Of a stretch of DNA of 64,000 nt, positions 28,270 through 35,917 are shown piece by piece. The number at the start of each line of letters is the position of its first letter. Positions within the stretch are counted from its first letter, which is position 1. This DNA is from JAEUNJ01 sp052035955 (GTDB lineage Bacteria; Pseudomonadota; Gammaproteobacteria; Burkholderiales; Rhodocyclaceae), in assembly GCA_052035955.1 (NCBI GenBank), contig JBPOHD010000097.1, positions 46,320 through 110,319 on the forward strand. The letters run 5' to 3'. The notes below the pieces were generated by a model that had not been told where the DNA came from, ran no database searches, and was given only the letters and a program-made list of their open reading frames with translations. The position numbers were made by a program, and so were the translations under genes.

Positions 28270-28887
28270 GTGATCACCCTCTACACTTGGGGCACCCCGA
28301 ACGGGCGCAAGGTGTCGATCATGCTCGAGGAATGCGGACTGCCCTACGAGGTCAGGCCGGTCGACATTTCCAGCGGCGAGCAGTTCGAGTCCGATTACCG
28401 CGCCGTCAATCCGAACAGCAAGATCCCGGCGATCGTGGACCCCGACGGTCCCGACGGCGGCCCCTTCGCCCTGTTCGAGTCGGGGGCCATCCTGGTCTAC
28501 CTGGCCGGCAAGAGCGGCCGCTTCCTCCCCGAGACCGCGGCCGGAAAATACAAGGCCCTGCAATGGCTGATGTTCCAGATGGGCGGCATCGGGCCCATGT
28601 TCGGACAGGCCCACCATTTCCTCCGCTTCGCCCCGGAGAAGCTGCCTTACGCCATCGACCGTTACCGCAACGAAACCCGGCGACTGTACGGCGTCCTCGA
28701 CCACCAGTTGTCCCGGCATTCCTTCCTGGCCGAGGAGTATTCCATCGCCGACATTGCGACCTATCCCTGGGTGGCGCGACACGACTGGCATGAAATCGAC
28801 CTGGGCGACTTTCCCTCGGTGCGGCGCTGGTTCGACGTGATCGGCAACCGCCCTGCAGTGAGGCGCGGAATGGAGGTGCCGACATGA
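28270..28887 (+). CDS. glutathione S-transferase, YfcG/nu-like
   Basis: 205 aa. The N-terminal thioredoxin-like domain (ITLYTWGTPNGRKVSIMLEE) has the T/N-containing active-site loop of the YfcG-type disulfide-reductase GSTs, and NPNSKIPAI plus ESGAILVYLA form the glutathione site. The helical C-terminal half has YSIADIATYPW. It starts with GTG at 28270. The stop overlaps the next gene by four bases (ATGA). Likely role in glutathione-dependent redox or detoxification; substrate unknown. Confidence 0.9.
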   Translation: MITLYTWGTPNGRKVSIMLEECGLPYEVRPVDISSGEQFESDYRAVNPNSKIPAIVDPDGPDGGPFALFESGAILVYLAGKSGRFLPETAAGKYKALQWLMFQMGGIGPMFGQAHHFLRFAPEKLPYAIDRYRNETRRLYGVLDHQLSRHSFLAEEYSIADIATYPWVARHDWHEIDLGDFPSVRRWFDVIGNRPAVRRGMEVPT

Positions 28888-29684
28888 GCCGCCCCCGCTA
28901 TGAAGGACTCGAAATCCTTTCCGAAGTGCCCCCGGATCCGTCGGGCACGCCGCTGCTGTTCGTCCACGGCGCCTATACGGGAGCCTGGTGTTTCCAGGAG
29001 CACTTCCTCTCCTTCTTCGCCGAGGCCGGCTACCCGGCCCATGCCGTCAGCCTGTCCGGTCACGGCCGCAGTCGCGGCCGCGAAAAGCTGGACACCCTGT
29101 CCATCGGCGACTACGTGAAGGACGTGGCCGAGGCTGCGGCGACCCTGCCCGCCCCACCGGTCCTGGTCGGCCACTCGATGGGCGGATTCGTGGTGCAGAA
29201 GTATCTCGAGTCCCACGCGGCGGCGGCGGCAGTCCTGATGTGCTCGGTCCCGCCGCAGGGCTTGATGACGGCCGCCTTCGGTCTGATGTTCTCGAAGCCC
29301 AGCCTGCTCTCGGACCTGAACCGGATCATGGGCGGCGGGCGGGCCGGGATGGACTCGCTTCGCGAGGCCCTCTTCGCCCAGCCGGTGGATGTCGAGGACC
29401 TGACCCGTTTCTATCGCTGGTCCCAGCGGGAGTCCCACCGGGCGATCTGGGACATGACCCTGTTCAACCTGCCGCGGCCTTCGCGGGTGGCCCGGGCGCC
29501 ATTGCTGGTCCTCGGCGCCGAGCATGACCACCTGATCCCGGCATCCCTGGTCGAGATGACCGCCCGCACCTACCACGTGAAGGCGGAGATCTTCCCGGGC
29601 CTGGGTCACGGCCTGATGCTCGAACGGGACTGGCGCCGGCCGGCCCAGCGGGTCCTCGATTGGCTCAAGGAACAGGAATTATGA
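28884..29684 (+). CDS. alpha/beta hydrolase
   Basis: 266-aa soluble esterase/lipase-type hydrolase. The oxyanion-side FVHGAYTG, nucleophile elbow GHSMGG, an Asp in LGAEHDHLIP and the terminal His in GLGHGLML give a full catalytic triad. It overlaps the GST gene upstream and the DUF1840 gene downstream by four bases each, so the three form one translation-coupled unit. Substrate unknown. Confidence 0.88.
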   Translation: MSRPRYEGLEILSEVPPDPSGTPLLFVHGAYTGAWCFQEHFLSFFAEAGYPAHAVSLSGHGRSRGREKLDTLSIGDYVKDVAEAAATLPAPPVLVGHSMGGFVVQKYLESHAAAAAVLMCSVPPQGLMTAAFGLMFSKPSLLSDLNRIMGGGRAGMDSLREALFAQPVDVEDLTRFYRWSQRESHRAIWDMTLFNLPRPSRVARAPLLVLGAEHDHLIPASLVEMTARTYHVKAEIFPGLGHGLMLERDWRRPAQRVLDWLKEQEL

Positions 29685-29992
29685 TGTTCGTGTTCCGTTC
29701 GGAAGTGGCCCCGGACATCATGATGTTCGGCGACGTGGCGAAGCGACTGCTGGAAATCATCGGCAAGGAGGCGGGAGCCCGCGGCGTGATCACCGTCGAG
29801 CAGATGCCCGAGGCCATCGCGCGGCTGCGCGCCGCGATCGCCGAGGACAGGGCACGCCACAAGCCGCAGGGGGAAGGCGAGGAGACCGGGCCCGAGGGAC
29901 CGCGCATCACCCTGGCCCAGCGCGCGATTCCCTTCGTAGAGCAGCTCGAGTTGTCCCTGGCCCGAGGGAAGCCCGTCATGTGGGGCGTCTGA
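29681..29992 (+). CDS. DUF1840 protein
   Basis: 103 aa. The N-terminus (MFVFRSEVAPDIMMFGDVAKRLLE, given in part) and the C-terminal block ending in KPVMWGV are typical of DUF1840, a small betaproteobacterial family of unknown function. Two adjacent ATG codons at 29681 and 29684 could start it. It overlaps the hydrolase stop. No membrane segment. Confidence 0.85.
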   Translation: MMFVFRSEVAPDIMMFGDVAKRLLEIIGKEAGARGVITVEQMPEAIARLRAAIAEDRARHKPQGEGEETGPEGPRITLAQRAIPFVEQLELSLARGKPVMWGV

Positions 29993-30007
29993 ACCGCCCC
30001 AACCGCC

Positions 30008-30691
30008 TCAGCGGGGACGCATGCCGGCCGCGGAACCGCCGCCGGAGCCGTTGGTCCCCGGGGTTCCGGCCGGCGTCGCGTTGATGGCCGACGGACCGCG
30101 GGTGAGGAGGATGTAGCGGCGTTTCTCCTCGTCGTATTTCTGGCGGATCGCCTCGGCGTCCTTCTGCTTCGCCGCCACGGCCGCCTGGTGGGCCTGCAAC
30201 TCGACATCGTTCGCCCTGATCTGGGACCGCAACTCGGCAGGCATGGGCTTCTTCTTGTAGAACTCCGCTTCGTTGTCCAGTTCCTGCTTGCGCTTCAGTG
30301 CCTCGTTGTATTTTTCCTGCGCCTGCCTGACCGCCTTGTCGATGTCGGCGAGGGCCCGGTCCCGCATGTAGTCGATATCCGCCTCGCTGCCGTAGGTGTT
30401 GAGAAGGGCGCGATTCCGCCGCTCCTCCTCGGCGAGCCGTTTCTGTTCCTCGCGCTTCAGCCTTATCTCCGCATCGCGCAGTTCCCGCTGTTCCGGCGTC
30501 AGGGGCGGCTCCACCGTCCGCCGCAACCGCCCCTGGTCGCTCATCTCCTTGTAGGCACGGTCATAACACGCCGCCGGCAGGGGATCGCCGCAGATCTGGC
30601 GGCCCCCGGAATCGGTGCAGCAGAAGGTCTTGGCCACCGCAGGCAGGGCGGGTGCAAGGCCCAGCAACAGCAGGAGAAGACGAGATTTCAT
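30008..30691 (-). CDS. exported coiled-coil protein, DUF4124-like N-terminus
   Basis: 227 aa with a clear signal peptide (cleavage after AVA at ~20). A short Cys-containing segment (FCCTDSGGRQICGDPLP) resembles DUF4124. A long charged helical region (~60-190) rich in Lys, Glu and Arg looks like coiled coil, and the tail is Gly/Ala/Thr-rich. It starts one base after the pyrE stop (TGACATG), so it is co-translated with pyrE, though no metabolic link is obvious. Periplasmic role unknown. Confidence 0.72.
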   Translation of the reverse strand: MKSRLLLLLLGLAPALPAVAKTFCCTDSGGRQICGDPLPAACYDRAYKEMSDQGRLRRTVEPPLTPEQRELRDAEIRLKREEQKRLAEEERRNRALLNTYGSEADIDYMRDRALADIDKAVRQAQEKYNEALKRKQELDNEAEFYKKKPMPAELRSQIRANDVELQAHQAAVAAKQKDAEAIRQKYDEEKRRYILLTRGPSAINATPAGTPGTNGSGGGSAAGMRPR

Positions 30692-30692
30692 G

Positions 30693-31337
30693 TCAGGATC
30701 CTTGGATGCCGTACTGATGCCGGTAGGCTTGAACGGCGGCGAGGTTGCGTTCCAGTTCCGGATTTCCGGCCAGAAAGCCGATGAGATCCGTCAGGGCAGC
30801 GACGCTGACCACGGGAATGCCGTAGTCCCGTTCGACTTCCTGTACCGCGGAGAGTTCACCCTGGCCGCGCTCCTGCCGGTCCAGGGCGATCAGGACGCCG
30901 GCGGGGATCGCCCCCGCGGCGCGGATCAGGTCGACGGATTCCCGGACCGAGGTGCCGGCGGAAATCACGTCGTCCACGATCAGGACGCGACCCTGCAGCG
31001 GCGCCCCGACGAGGGTCCCTCCCTCCCCGTGGTCCTTGGCTTCCTTGCGGTTGTAGCAATAAGGCAGGTTGCGGCCGCGGACGGCCAGCGCGATGGCGGT
31101 GCCGGCCACCAGGGGAATGCCCTTGTAGGCCGGACCGAACAATACATCCACGGCCATGCCGGAACCGAGGATGGCGCGGGCGTAGAAATCACAAAGGCGA
31201 CCCAGGGAGGCGCCATCGTTGAACAGGCCGGCATTGAAGAAATAGGGCGACAGCCGGCCCGCCTTGGTTTTGAACTCCCCGAAGCGCAGCACTCCCTGCT
31301 GACAGGCGAAGGCGATGAAGTCCCGGCTAAAATCCAT
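30693..31337 (-). CDS. pyrE: orotate phosphoribosyltransferase
   Basis: 214 aa, the usual PyrE length. Makes OMP from orotate and PRPP in pyrimidine synthesis. The PRPP-binding motif VLIVDDVISAGTS is near 120-132, and KEAKDHGEGG gives the catalytic loop. An in-frame ATG nine codons upstream exists but adds residues not seen in the family, so 31337 is preferred. It is divergent from xth with only 39 bases between the start codons. Confidence 0.93.
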   Translation of the reverse strand: MDFSRDFIAFACQQGVLRFGEFKTKAGRLSPYFFNAGLFNDGASLGRLCDFYARAILGSGMAVDVLFGPAYKGIPLVAGTAIALAVRGRNLPYCYNRKEAKDHGEGGTLVGAPLQGRVLIVDDVISAGTSVRESVDLIRAAGAIPAGVLIALDRQERGQGELSAVQEVERDYGIPVVSVAALTDLIGFLAGNPELERNLAAVQAYRHQYGIQGS

Positions 31338-31376
31338 GGCTCCGACCCCGATAAACCGAGTCATTCTACCCCCCCC

Positions 31377-32168
31377 ATGCTGCGTATTGTCAGTGCCAAC
31401 CTGAACGGCATCCGTTCCGCCGCAAGCAAGGGATTCTTTCCCTGGCTCGCGGCGGAAGGCGCGGCCATCGTCTGCGTACAGGAACTCAAGGCCCAGTTGC
31501 CGGACCTTTCCGACGAGATGAAGTCTCCGGATGGCCTGCAAGGCTGCTTCCACCATGCGGAGAAAAAGGGCTACAGCGGTGTCGCACTGTATTCCCGCCG
31601 GCGGCCGGACCGGATCATCGAGGGCATCGGGAACCCGGAGTTCGACGCCGAGGGTCGCTACATCCGCGCCGATTTCGGTGGTCTATCCGTGGTGTCCGTT
31701 TACGTGCCGTCCGGTTCCTCGTCGCCGGAGCGCCAGCAGGCCAAGTTCCGTTTCATGGACGAATTCTTCCCCTGCCTCGCGGCCCTGGCCGCCGAAGGCA
31801 GGGAACTGGTCCTGTGCGGAGACTGGAACATCGCCCACACCGAGAAGGACCTGAAGAACTGGAAGTCCAACCGGAAGAACTCCGGTTTCCTGCCGGAAGA
31901 GCGGGCCTGGCTGACCCGGGTCTTCGACGAACTGGGCTGGGTGGACGTCCATCGCCGGCTCTGCCCCGAGGCGACCGGAGAGGCCTACACCTGGTGGTCG
32001 AACCGGGGCCAGGCCTGGGCGAAGAACGTCGGCTGGCGCATCGATTACCAGATCGCCACGCCGGGCATCGCCGCCCGGGCCCGTCGTGCGGCGGTCTACA
32101 AGGACAGCCGCTTCTCGGACCATGCGCCCCTGATCATCGATTACGACTGGCGCATCGACGGTCCCTGA
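31377..32168 (+). CDS. xth: exodeoxyribonuclease III / AP endonuclease
   Basis: 263 aa. Metal-dependent endonuclease-exonuclease-phosphatase fold acting at abasic sites and 3' ends. Motifs: SANLNGIRSA at the N-terminus, CVQELKAQ (metal Glu), CGDWNIAHTEKDLKN, WRIDYQIATP and the catalytic SDHAPL. The ATG at 31377 follows a C-run without a clear Shine-Dalgarno. It is divergent from pyrE. Confidence 0.94.
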   Translation: MLRIVSANLNGIRSAASKGFFPWLAAEGAAIVCVQELKAQLPDLSDEMKSPDGLQGCFHHAEKKGYSGVALYSRRRPDRIIEGIGNPEFDAEGRYIRADFGGLSVVSVYVPSGSSSPERQQAKFRFMDEFFPCLAALAAEGRELVLCGDWNIAHTEKDLKNWKSNRKNSGFLPEERAWLTRVFDELGWVDVHRRLCPEATGEAYTWWSNRGQAWAKNVGWRIDYQIATPGIAARARRAAVYKDSRFSDHAPLIIDYDWRIDGP

Positions 32169-32295
32169 CGAACCACGGGACATCGCGCGGCGGAACCGGC
32201 AGACCGGCCGCCGAATGACTTATGTCGTTGCGCCACCCGGCCGAAACCGGTAGCCTTCAATTTTTGCCCTTCAGCCGTCATTCAAGGAGAAGACC

Positions 32296-32607
32296 ATGGC
32301 CGAACTGAACGAAGTGACCAAGGACAAACTGATTTCCGACGTCAAGGTGGTGATTGCCGACGCCGAGGAACTGCTGCGCGCCACCGCCAACCAGGCGGGC
32401 GACAAGGCCGGCGAAATGCGCGCCCGGTTGCAGGACCACCTGGCGACCGCCCGAGTCAAGCTGGCCGAGGCCGAAGCCGCCGTGGTCGACAAGGCGAAGG
32501 CCGTCGGCCGTGCGACCGACGACTATGTCCACGACAATCCCTGGCGTTCCATCGGCATCGCCGCCGGCTGCGGTTTCATCGTCGGCCTGCTGATCGGCCG
32601 CCGTTGA
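32296..32607 (+). CDS. ElaB/YqjD-type ribosome-associated membrane protein (DUF883)
   Basis: 103 aa. The long amphipathic helix (VTKDKLISDVKVVIADAEELL…) and the C-terminal helix (SIGIAAGCGFIVGLLIGRR) are the DUF883 pattern. In E. coli such proteins anchor ribosomes to the inner membrane in stationary phase. AAGGAGA lies seven bases before the ATG. It heads a run of small membrane genes up to 33680. Confidence 0.88.
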   Translation: MAELNEVTKDKLISDVKVVIADAEELLRATANQAGDKAGEMRARLQDHLATARVKLAEAEAAVVDKAKAVGRATDDYVHDNPWRSIGIAAGCGFIVGLLIGRR

Positions 32608-32641
32608 GCGCTCGCGCCGAGACCCGCCGGCACGACGGCTG

Positions 32642-33025
32642 ATGGAAGCTCCGCAGCAGCGCGGGCTGCTGTCCTCCCTGCGCGGATTGCTGGTCGACGG
32701 CGTCGACCTGCTGAGGACCCGACTCGAACTCCTGACGACCGAACTCGAGGAGGAAAAGCTCCGTCTGCTGTCCTTGCTGACCTACGGCGCCATCGCCCTG
32801 GTCTTCCTGGCCGCCGGACTGGTCTTCCTGGCCGTCTTCCTGACCGTGCTGATGTGGGAGGGCCAGCGGCTCCTCGCCCTCGGCATCTTCACCACGCTTT
32901 TCCTGACCGCCGGCATTGCCGCCCTGCTGGCGGCCCTGGCGCGGGCCAGGGCGGGCTCCCGGCTCTTTGCCGCCAGCCTGGCCGAACTCGCCCGGGACCG
33001 GGCCGCCCTGGAACCGCGGGAATGA
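32642..33025 (+). CDS. YqjE-type membrane protein (phage-holin-like superfamily)
   Basis: 127 aa with two strong transmembrane helices (~45-70 and ~75-100) between charged ends. The N-terminal RGLLSSLRGLLVDGVDLLRTRLELL pattern belongs to the YqjE family. Despite the family name this is not a phage lysis gene: it lies in the conserved yqjD–yqjE–yqjK-like order. Its stop overlaps the next start (ATGA). Confidence 0.83.
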   Translation: MEAPQQRGLLSSLRGLLVDGVDLLRTRLELLTTELEEEKLRLLSLLTYGAIALVFLAAGLVFLAVFLTVLMWEGQRLLALGIFTTLFLTAGIAALLAALARARAGSRLFAASLAELARDRAALEPRE

Positions 33026-33330
33026 ATCCGCGGGAGATGGACCTGGCGCTCAGGAAGCAGCGCCTGCAGCTGAAGAGCGAGGCCCTGCGGTCCAGCATCG
33101 GCGAGCATGCCCTGGCCTTGTCGCCGGCGTTCGCCGCGGCCGACACGGCGCGTCGCGGCTGGTTGTGGCTGAAGTCCCATCCCGAATGGGTGGCCGGCGG
33201 CGGCGCCCTGCTGATCGCCTTGCGTCCGAGGACCGTCATCCGCTGGGCCCGGCGGGCCTTTGGTGCCTTCCGCGCCTGGAGGCGGCTGCGCAGCTGGGCC
33301 GACGGACGCCTGGCTTCCCTGGGATCCTGA
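33022..33330 (+). CDS. YqjK-like protein
   Basis: 102 aa, basic. The first half is a charged helix (LRKQRLQLKSEALR), followed by a hydrophobic stretch around WVAGGGALLIAL and a Arg/Trp-rich tail. Position and overlaps on both sides (four bases with YqjE, one base with the next gene) identify it as the third gene of the yqjD-E-K-type cluster. Function unknown. Confidence 0.7.
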   Translation: MNPREMDLALRKQRLQLKSEALRSSIGEHALALSPAFAAADTARRGWLWLKSHPEWVAGGGALLIALRPRTVIRWARRAFGAFRAWRRLRSWADGRLASLGS

Positions 33331-33680
33331 TGGGCCCACGCCGGCTCGCCGCCAAGGCCGCCCGAGGCACCCCTTCCCCGGACATGCCAGATGCACCGCG
33401 CACACCGCGCGGAATATTCCGTCGCGTGCTCGAGGCCCAGAGCCGCGAACGCGAGGTGATCGTCGCCGAGATCCTCCAGGTCAAGGGCATGATGCCGCTG
33501 CTGATGAAGCACCGCAACGGCCATCGCTGGAGCCGCGAGGAGCGCCGCCAGTTGCGCCTCCAGCTTCACGCCCTGGCCGACCTCTCGCCCTACCTGTTCG
33601 TCATGGTGCTGCCGGGATCGTTGCTTTTCCTTCCCGCCCTCGCCTGGTGGCTCGACCGGCGCCGCCAGCGCCGCGCCTGA
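33330..33680 (+). CDS. small LETM1-like membrane protein
   Basis: 116 aa. The C-terminal half has RRQLRLQLHALADLSPYLFVMVLPGSLLFLPALAWWLDRR (given here as pieces: RRQLRLQLH, LADLSP, VLPGSLLFLPAL), which follows the conserved core of LETM1-type ribosome-binding membrane proteins. One transmembrane helix. The ATG shares its first base with the stop of the YqjK-like gene. LETM1 in mitochondria links ribosomes and cation homeostasis; next to an ElaB-type ribosome anchor this is suggestive, but the role here is inference. Confidence 0.6.
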   Translation: MGPRRLAAKAARGTPSPDMPDAPRTPRGIFRRVLEAQSREREVIVAEILQVKGMMPLLMKHRNGHRWSREERRQLRLQLHALADLSPYLFVMVLPGSLLFLPALAWWLDRRRQRRA

Positions 33681-33711
33681 ACCCGGTCCGACAACTTCCC
33701 GGAGAATCGTC

Positions 33712-34047
33712 ATGAAACCGCAGCCGCTCGTCGTTCTGGCAGCCATCCTCGGCATCCTCGGGGGCGCGGTCCGGCCGGCGCTGGCGACGGACTTCGCCTG
33801 CCTCGAGGACTGCCTGCGCCAGGGCTACGGCCGCAACTACTGCGCCGGCGCCTGCGGGCGGGATGCCAGCGGCCCTTCCCTGCCCCAGCAGGGGGGCCTG
33901 CCACGCAACCCCGCATTCGACCAGTTGAAGCGGGACGCCGAACCGGACAGCCGCGCCCTGCCGCCGCGGATGGATCCGCAATGCATGAACGACTGCCGCG
34001 CCAGGGGCTGGAAATACCAGCTCTGCCGGCAGCAGTGCAGCTACTGA
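33712..34047 (+). CDS. small exported cysteine-rich protein
   Basis: 111 aa. A signal peptide (cleavage near ALAT-DF at ~26) is followed by two Cys clusters of similar pattern: CLEDCLRQGYGRNYC…C and CMNDCRARGWKYQLCRQQC. The repeats suggest two disulfide-bonded helical hairpins in the periplasm. The middle is Pro/Asp-rich. Its end overlaps the convergent deacylase gene by seven bases. Function unknown. Confidence 0.7.
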   Translation: MKPQPLVVLAAILGILGGAVRPALATDFACLEDCLRQGYGRNYCAGACGRDASGPSLPQQGGLPRNPAFDQLKRDAEPDSRALPPRMDPQCMNDCRARGWKYQLCRQQCSY

Positions 34048-34775
34048 GAAAGCGCCGCCAGCAGCGCCGGCAGGATCTCTCCGGCGGCCCCCCGGAGCAC
34101 GTGGTCGGCCCGGGCGGTCAAGGGAGTCTCGTCCCGGTTCACCTCCACCAGAATCGCCCCGGCGTGCTTCGCCTGCATCGGCAGGTCCACGGCCGGGTAG
34201 ACGAGCGCGGAGGTGCCGATGCTGAAGAACACATCGCATTCCCCCGCCGCGCGCTGGGCGCCGGCCAGGGCTGACGTCGGCAGCGCCTCGCCGAACCAGA
34301 CCACGTCCGGCCTGAGCATCGCGCCGCAACGCGGGCACGGCGGCGGCCGCCGCCGCTGGTCGTAGGTCTCCGCCGGGCCGCAGCCCTCGATGCATTTGAC
34401 CCGGGCGATGTTGCCGTGCAGTTCGATCACCTCCCGCGAACCTGCCCGCTGGTGAAGGCCGTCCACGTTCTGGGTGATCAGGCGGAAGCCGGCGTAACTG
34501 TCCTCCAGCGCCGCCAGGGCCAGGTGCCCCGGATTGGGTCGCGCCTCGGCCACCAACTGCCGGCGCCAGGCATACCAGTCCCAGACCAGGCGCGGATTGG
34601 CGCGGAAGGCCTCCGGCGTGGCCAGCTCCTCCGGGGAATAGCGGGCCCACAGCCCGGTCTGGGCATCGCGGAAGGTCGGTACGCCGGATTCGGCGGAGAT
34701 GCCGGCGCCGGTGAGCACCGCCACCCGCGAAGCCCGGCGCAGGGTGTCGAGGAGGGATGCGGGGAAATGGGGCAT
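34041..34775 (-). CDS. cobB: Sir2-family NAD-dependent protein deacylase
   Basis: 244 aa. NAD-binding GAGISAESGVPTFRD, catalytic TQNVDGLHQRAG and ELHGN, and a four-Cys zinc site (C-x-x-x-C in KCIEGC, then CPRC) are all present. Removes acyl groups from lysines using NAD, for example reactivating acetyl-CoA synthetase. It has tyrosine/arginine-type residues after the GAG motif (WARYSPEE), so desuccinylase activity is uncertain. Monocistronic as far as can be seen. Confidence 0.9.
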   Translation of the reverse strand: MPHFPASLLDTLRRASRVAVLTGAGISAESGVPTFRDAQTGLWARYSPEELATPEAFRANPRLVWDWYAWRRQLVAEARPNPGHLALAALEDSYAGFRLITQNVDGLHQRAGSREVIELHGNIARVKCIEGCGPAETYDQRRRPPPCPRCGAMLRPDVVWFGEALPTSALAGAQRAAGECDVFFSIGTSALVYPAVDLPMQAKHAGAILVEVNRDETPLTARADHVLRGAAGEILPALLAALSQ

Positions 34776-35327
34776 GGTTCCGGGGCGGAGGGTCTGGTCG
34801 AGAGTCGCGGGTCGGGAAGCGCGTCGCCGGCGCGCGACTCAGGGGAATCTTCGCACACCCGGTTGCCGGGACGTGGTCCGGGGCACGGTTGCGGCCCCGG
34901 AGCCCATCGAGGATAGGAATCTGCTCCGAACATTCCAGAATGGAACGGCCCTGTAGAGCGCCGCAAGCGGCGCGATTGCGGCGGCTCCAGACCGCATCGC
35001 GGCGTAACCGCCGCTCCTACAAGAACCGACCGGCCCCCCCCCGTAGGAGCGCCGCATGCGGCGCGATTGCGGCGGTTGCGAAAGGCATCGCGGCGTGGCC
35101 GCCGCTCCTACGAAAACCCACCGGAACCGGCGTCCTGCCAGCCCTCCCCCGCCGCATTCCGCCACGATGCCGAGACGACGCACCCCGTGACAACCTGAGC
35201 GAGGCGATCCGTTGAGTTCCCCCGCCCCGGGGCGGGGGCTAGGGGGTGGGGGGCCACCCTGCCCCCTCGGGGATCGGCCGGCCCGATCCCCGCCCCGGGG
35301 CGGGGGCCAGGGGGTGGGGGGCCGAAC
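34776..35327. repeat. repeat-rich spacer: paired REP-like palindromes and a G-rich inverted repeat
   Basis: No gene is seen. Two ~70-base palindromic units lie at 34952-35021 and 35042-35112. Each begins and ends with GTAG(G)AGC / GCTCCTAC and holds a GCGCCGC-centred hairpin plus an ATCGCGGCGT hairpin. Shorter relatives occur at 11288-11545. Further right, two 35-base copies of a CCCGCCCCGGGGCGGGGGC-type unit (35221-35255 and 35289-35323) flank a palindrome at 35269-35291. The latter may also end transcription of the rubrerythrin operon. Confidence 0.75.
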
Positions 35328-35915
35328 TCAGCCCGGACCGAAATCCAGCGCCAGCGCCAGCCGCTTCGCGTCGGGAAGGAAGTCGATGCGCTGCTCGTAG
35401 GCCGGCAGGTCGATGCCCAGGGAGACGGCCCCGGTGCGGAACGCGGCGATCATGCCGACCGTGAATTCGAAGCGCAGGAAATGCACCGCCGAGGTCTTGG
35501 TGTCGTTTTCCCTTTCCATGTCCTCGTCGGCGATGGCGAACACGGGATCGAAACCGGCCACGCGCATCCAGACCCGATCCTCGATGCCCTTGAGCCGCTG
35601 CAGTTCCCTGGCCCGCTCCTCCGGGTCCGGGTACTCGATCATCATCGTCGCCTTCAGGTTGGCGCCGTCGGGAATGAGGGGGTTGTAGGCCTCCAGCTCG
35701 GCGAGGATGCCGTCCTCCTCGAAGGTCTTCTCGATGCGCAGCATCTCCTGGACCTGGTAGCGGATGGTCCTCTCGTCCTCGAAGGCCAGGGTGACGTGGG
35801 GGCCGACGGCCACCGTCCGGTTCTTCTTGTGGGCAATCACCTCGGCGCGGAAGGCCGGGCGGCGGCGGGCGTATTCCTCCAGGGTCCAGAGGCTTTCTCG
35901 GGTCAGTGGCGGCAT
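35328..35915 (-). CDS. DUF3501 protein
   Basis: 195 aa, soluble. Third gene of a unit with rubrerythrin and a CCG-type Fe-S protein; this association is widespread and is the main clue. The N-terminus LTRESLWTLEEYARRRPAF and the central EDERTIRYQVQEMLRIEK are family features. It starts two bases after the Fe-S gene stop. A role in peroxide or oxygen stress is inferred from the operon only. Confidence 0.82.
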   Translation of the reverse strand: MPPLTRESLWTLEEYARRRPAFRAEVIAHKKNRTVAVGPHVTLAFEDERTIRYQVQEMLRIEKTFEEDGILAELEAYNPLIPDGANLKATMMIEYPDPEERARELQRLKGIEDRVWMRVAGFDPVFAIADEDMERENDTKTSAVHFLRFEFTVGMIAAFRTGAVSLGIDLPAYEQRIDFLPDAKRLALALDFGPG

Positions 35916-35917
35916 GG

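Noticed and set aside
32642..33025. Phage holin and hence a prophage
   Set aside because: The holin-like superfamily hit is the YqjE family inside a conserved yqjD-E-K-type order; no phage structural or lysis genes are present.
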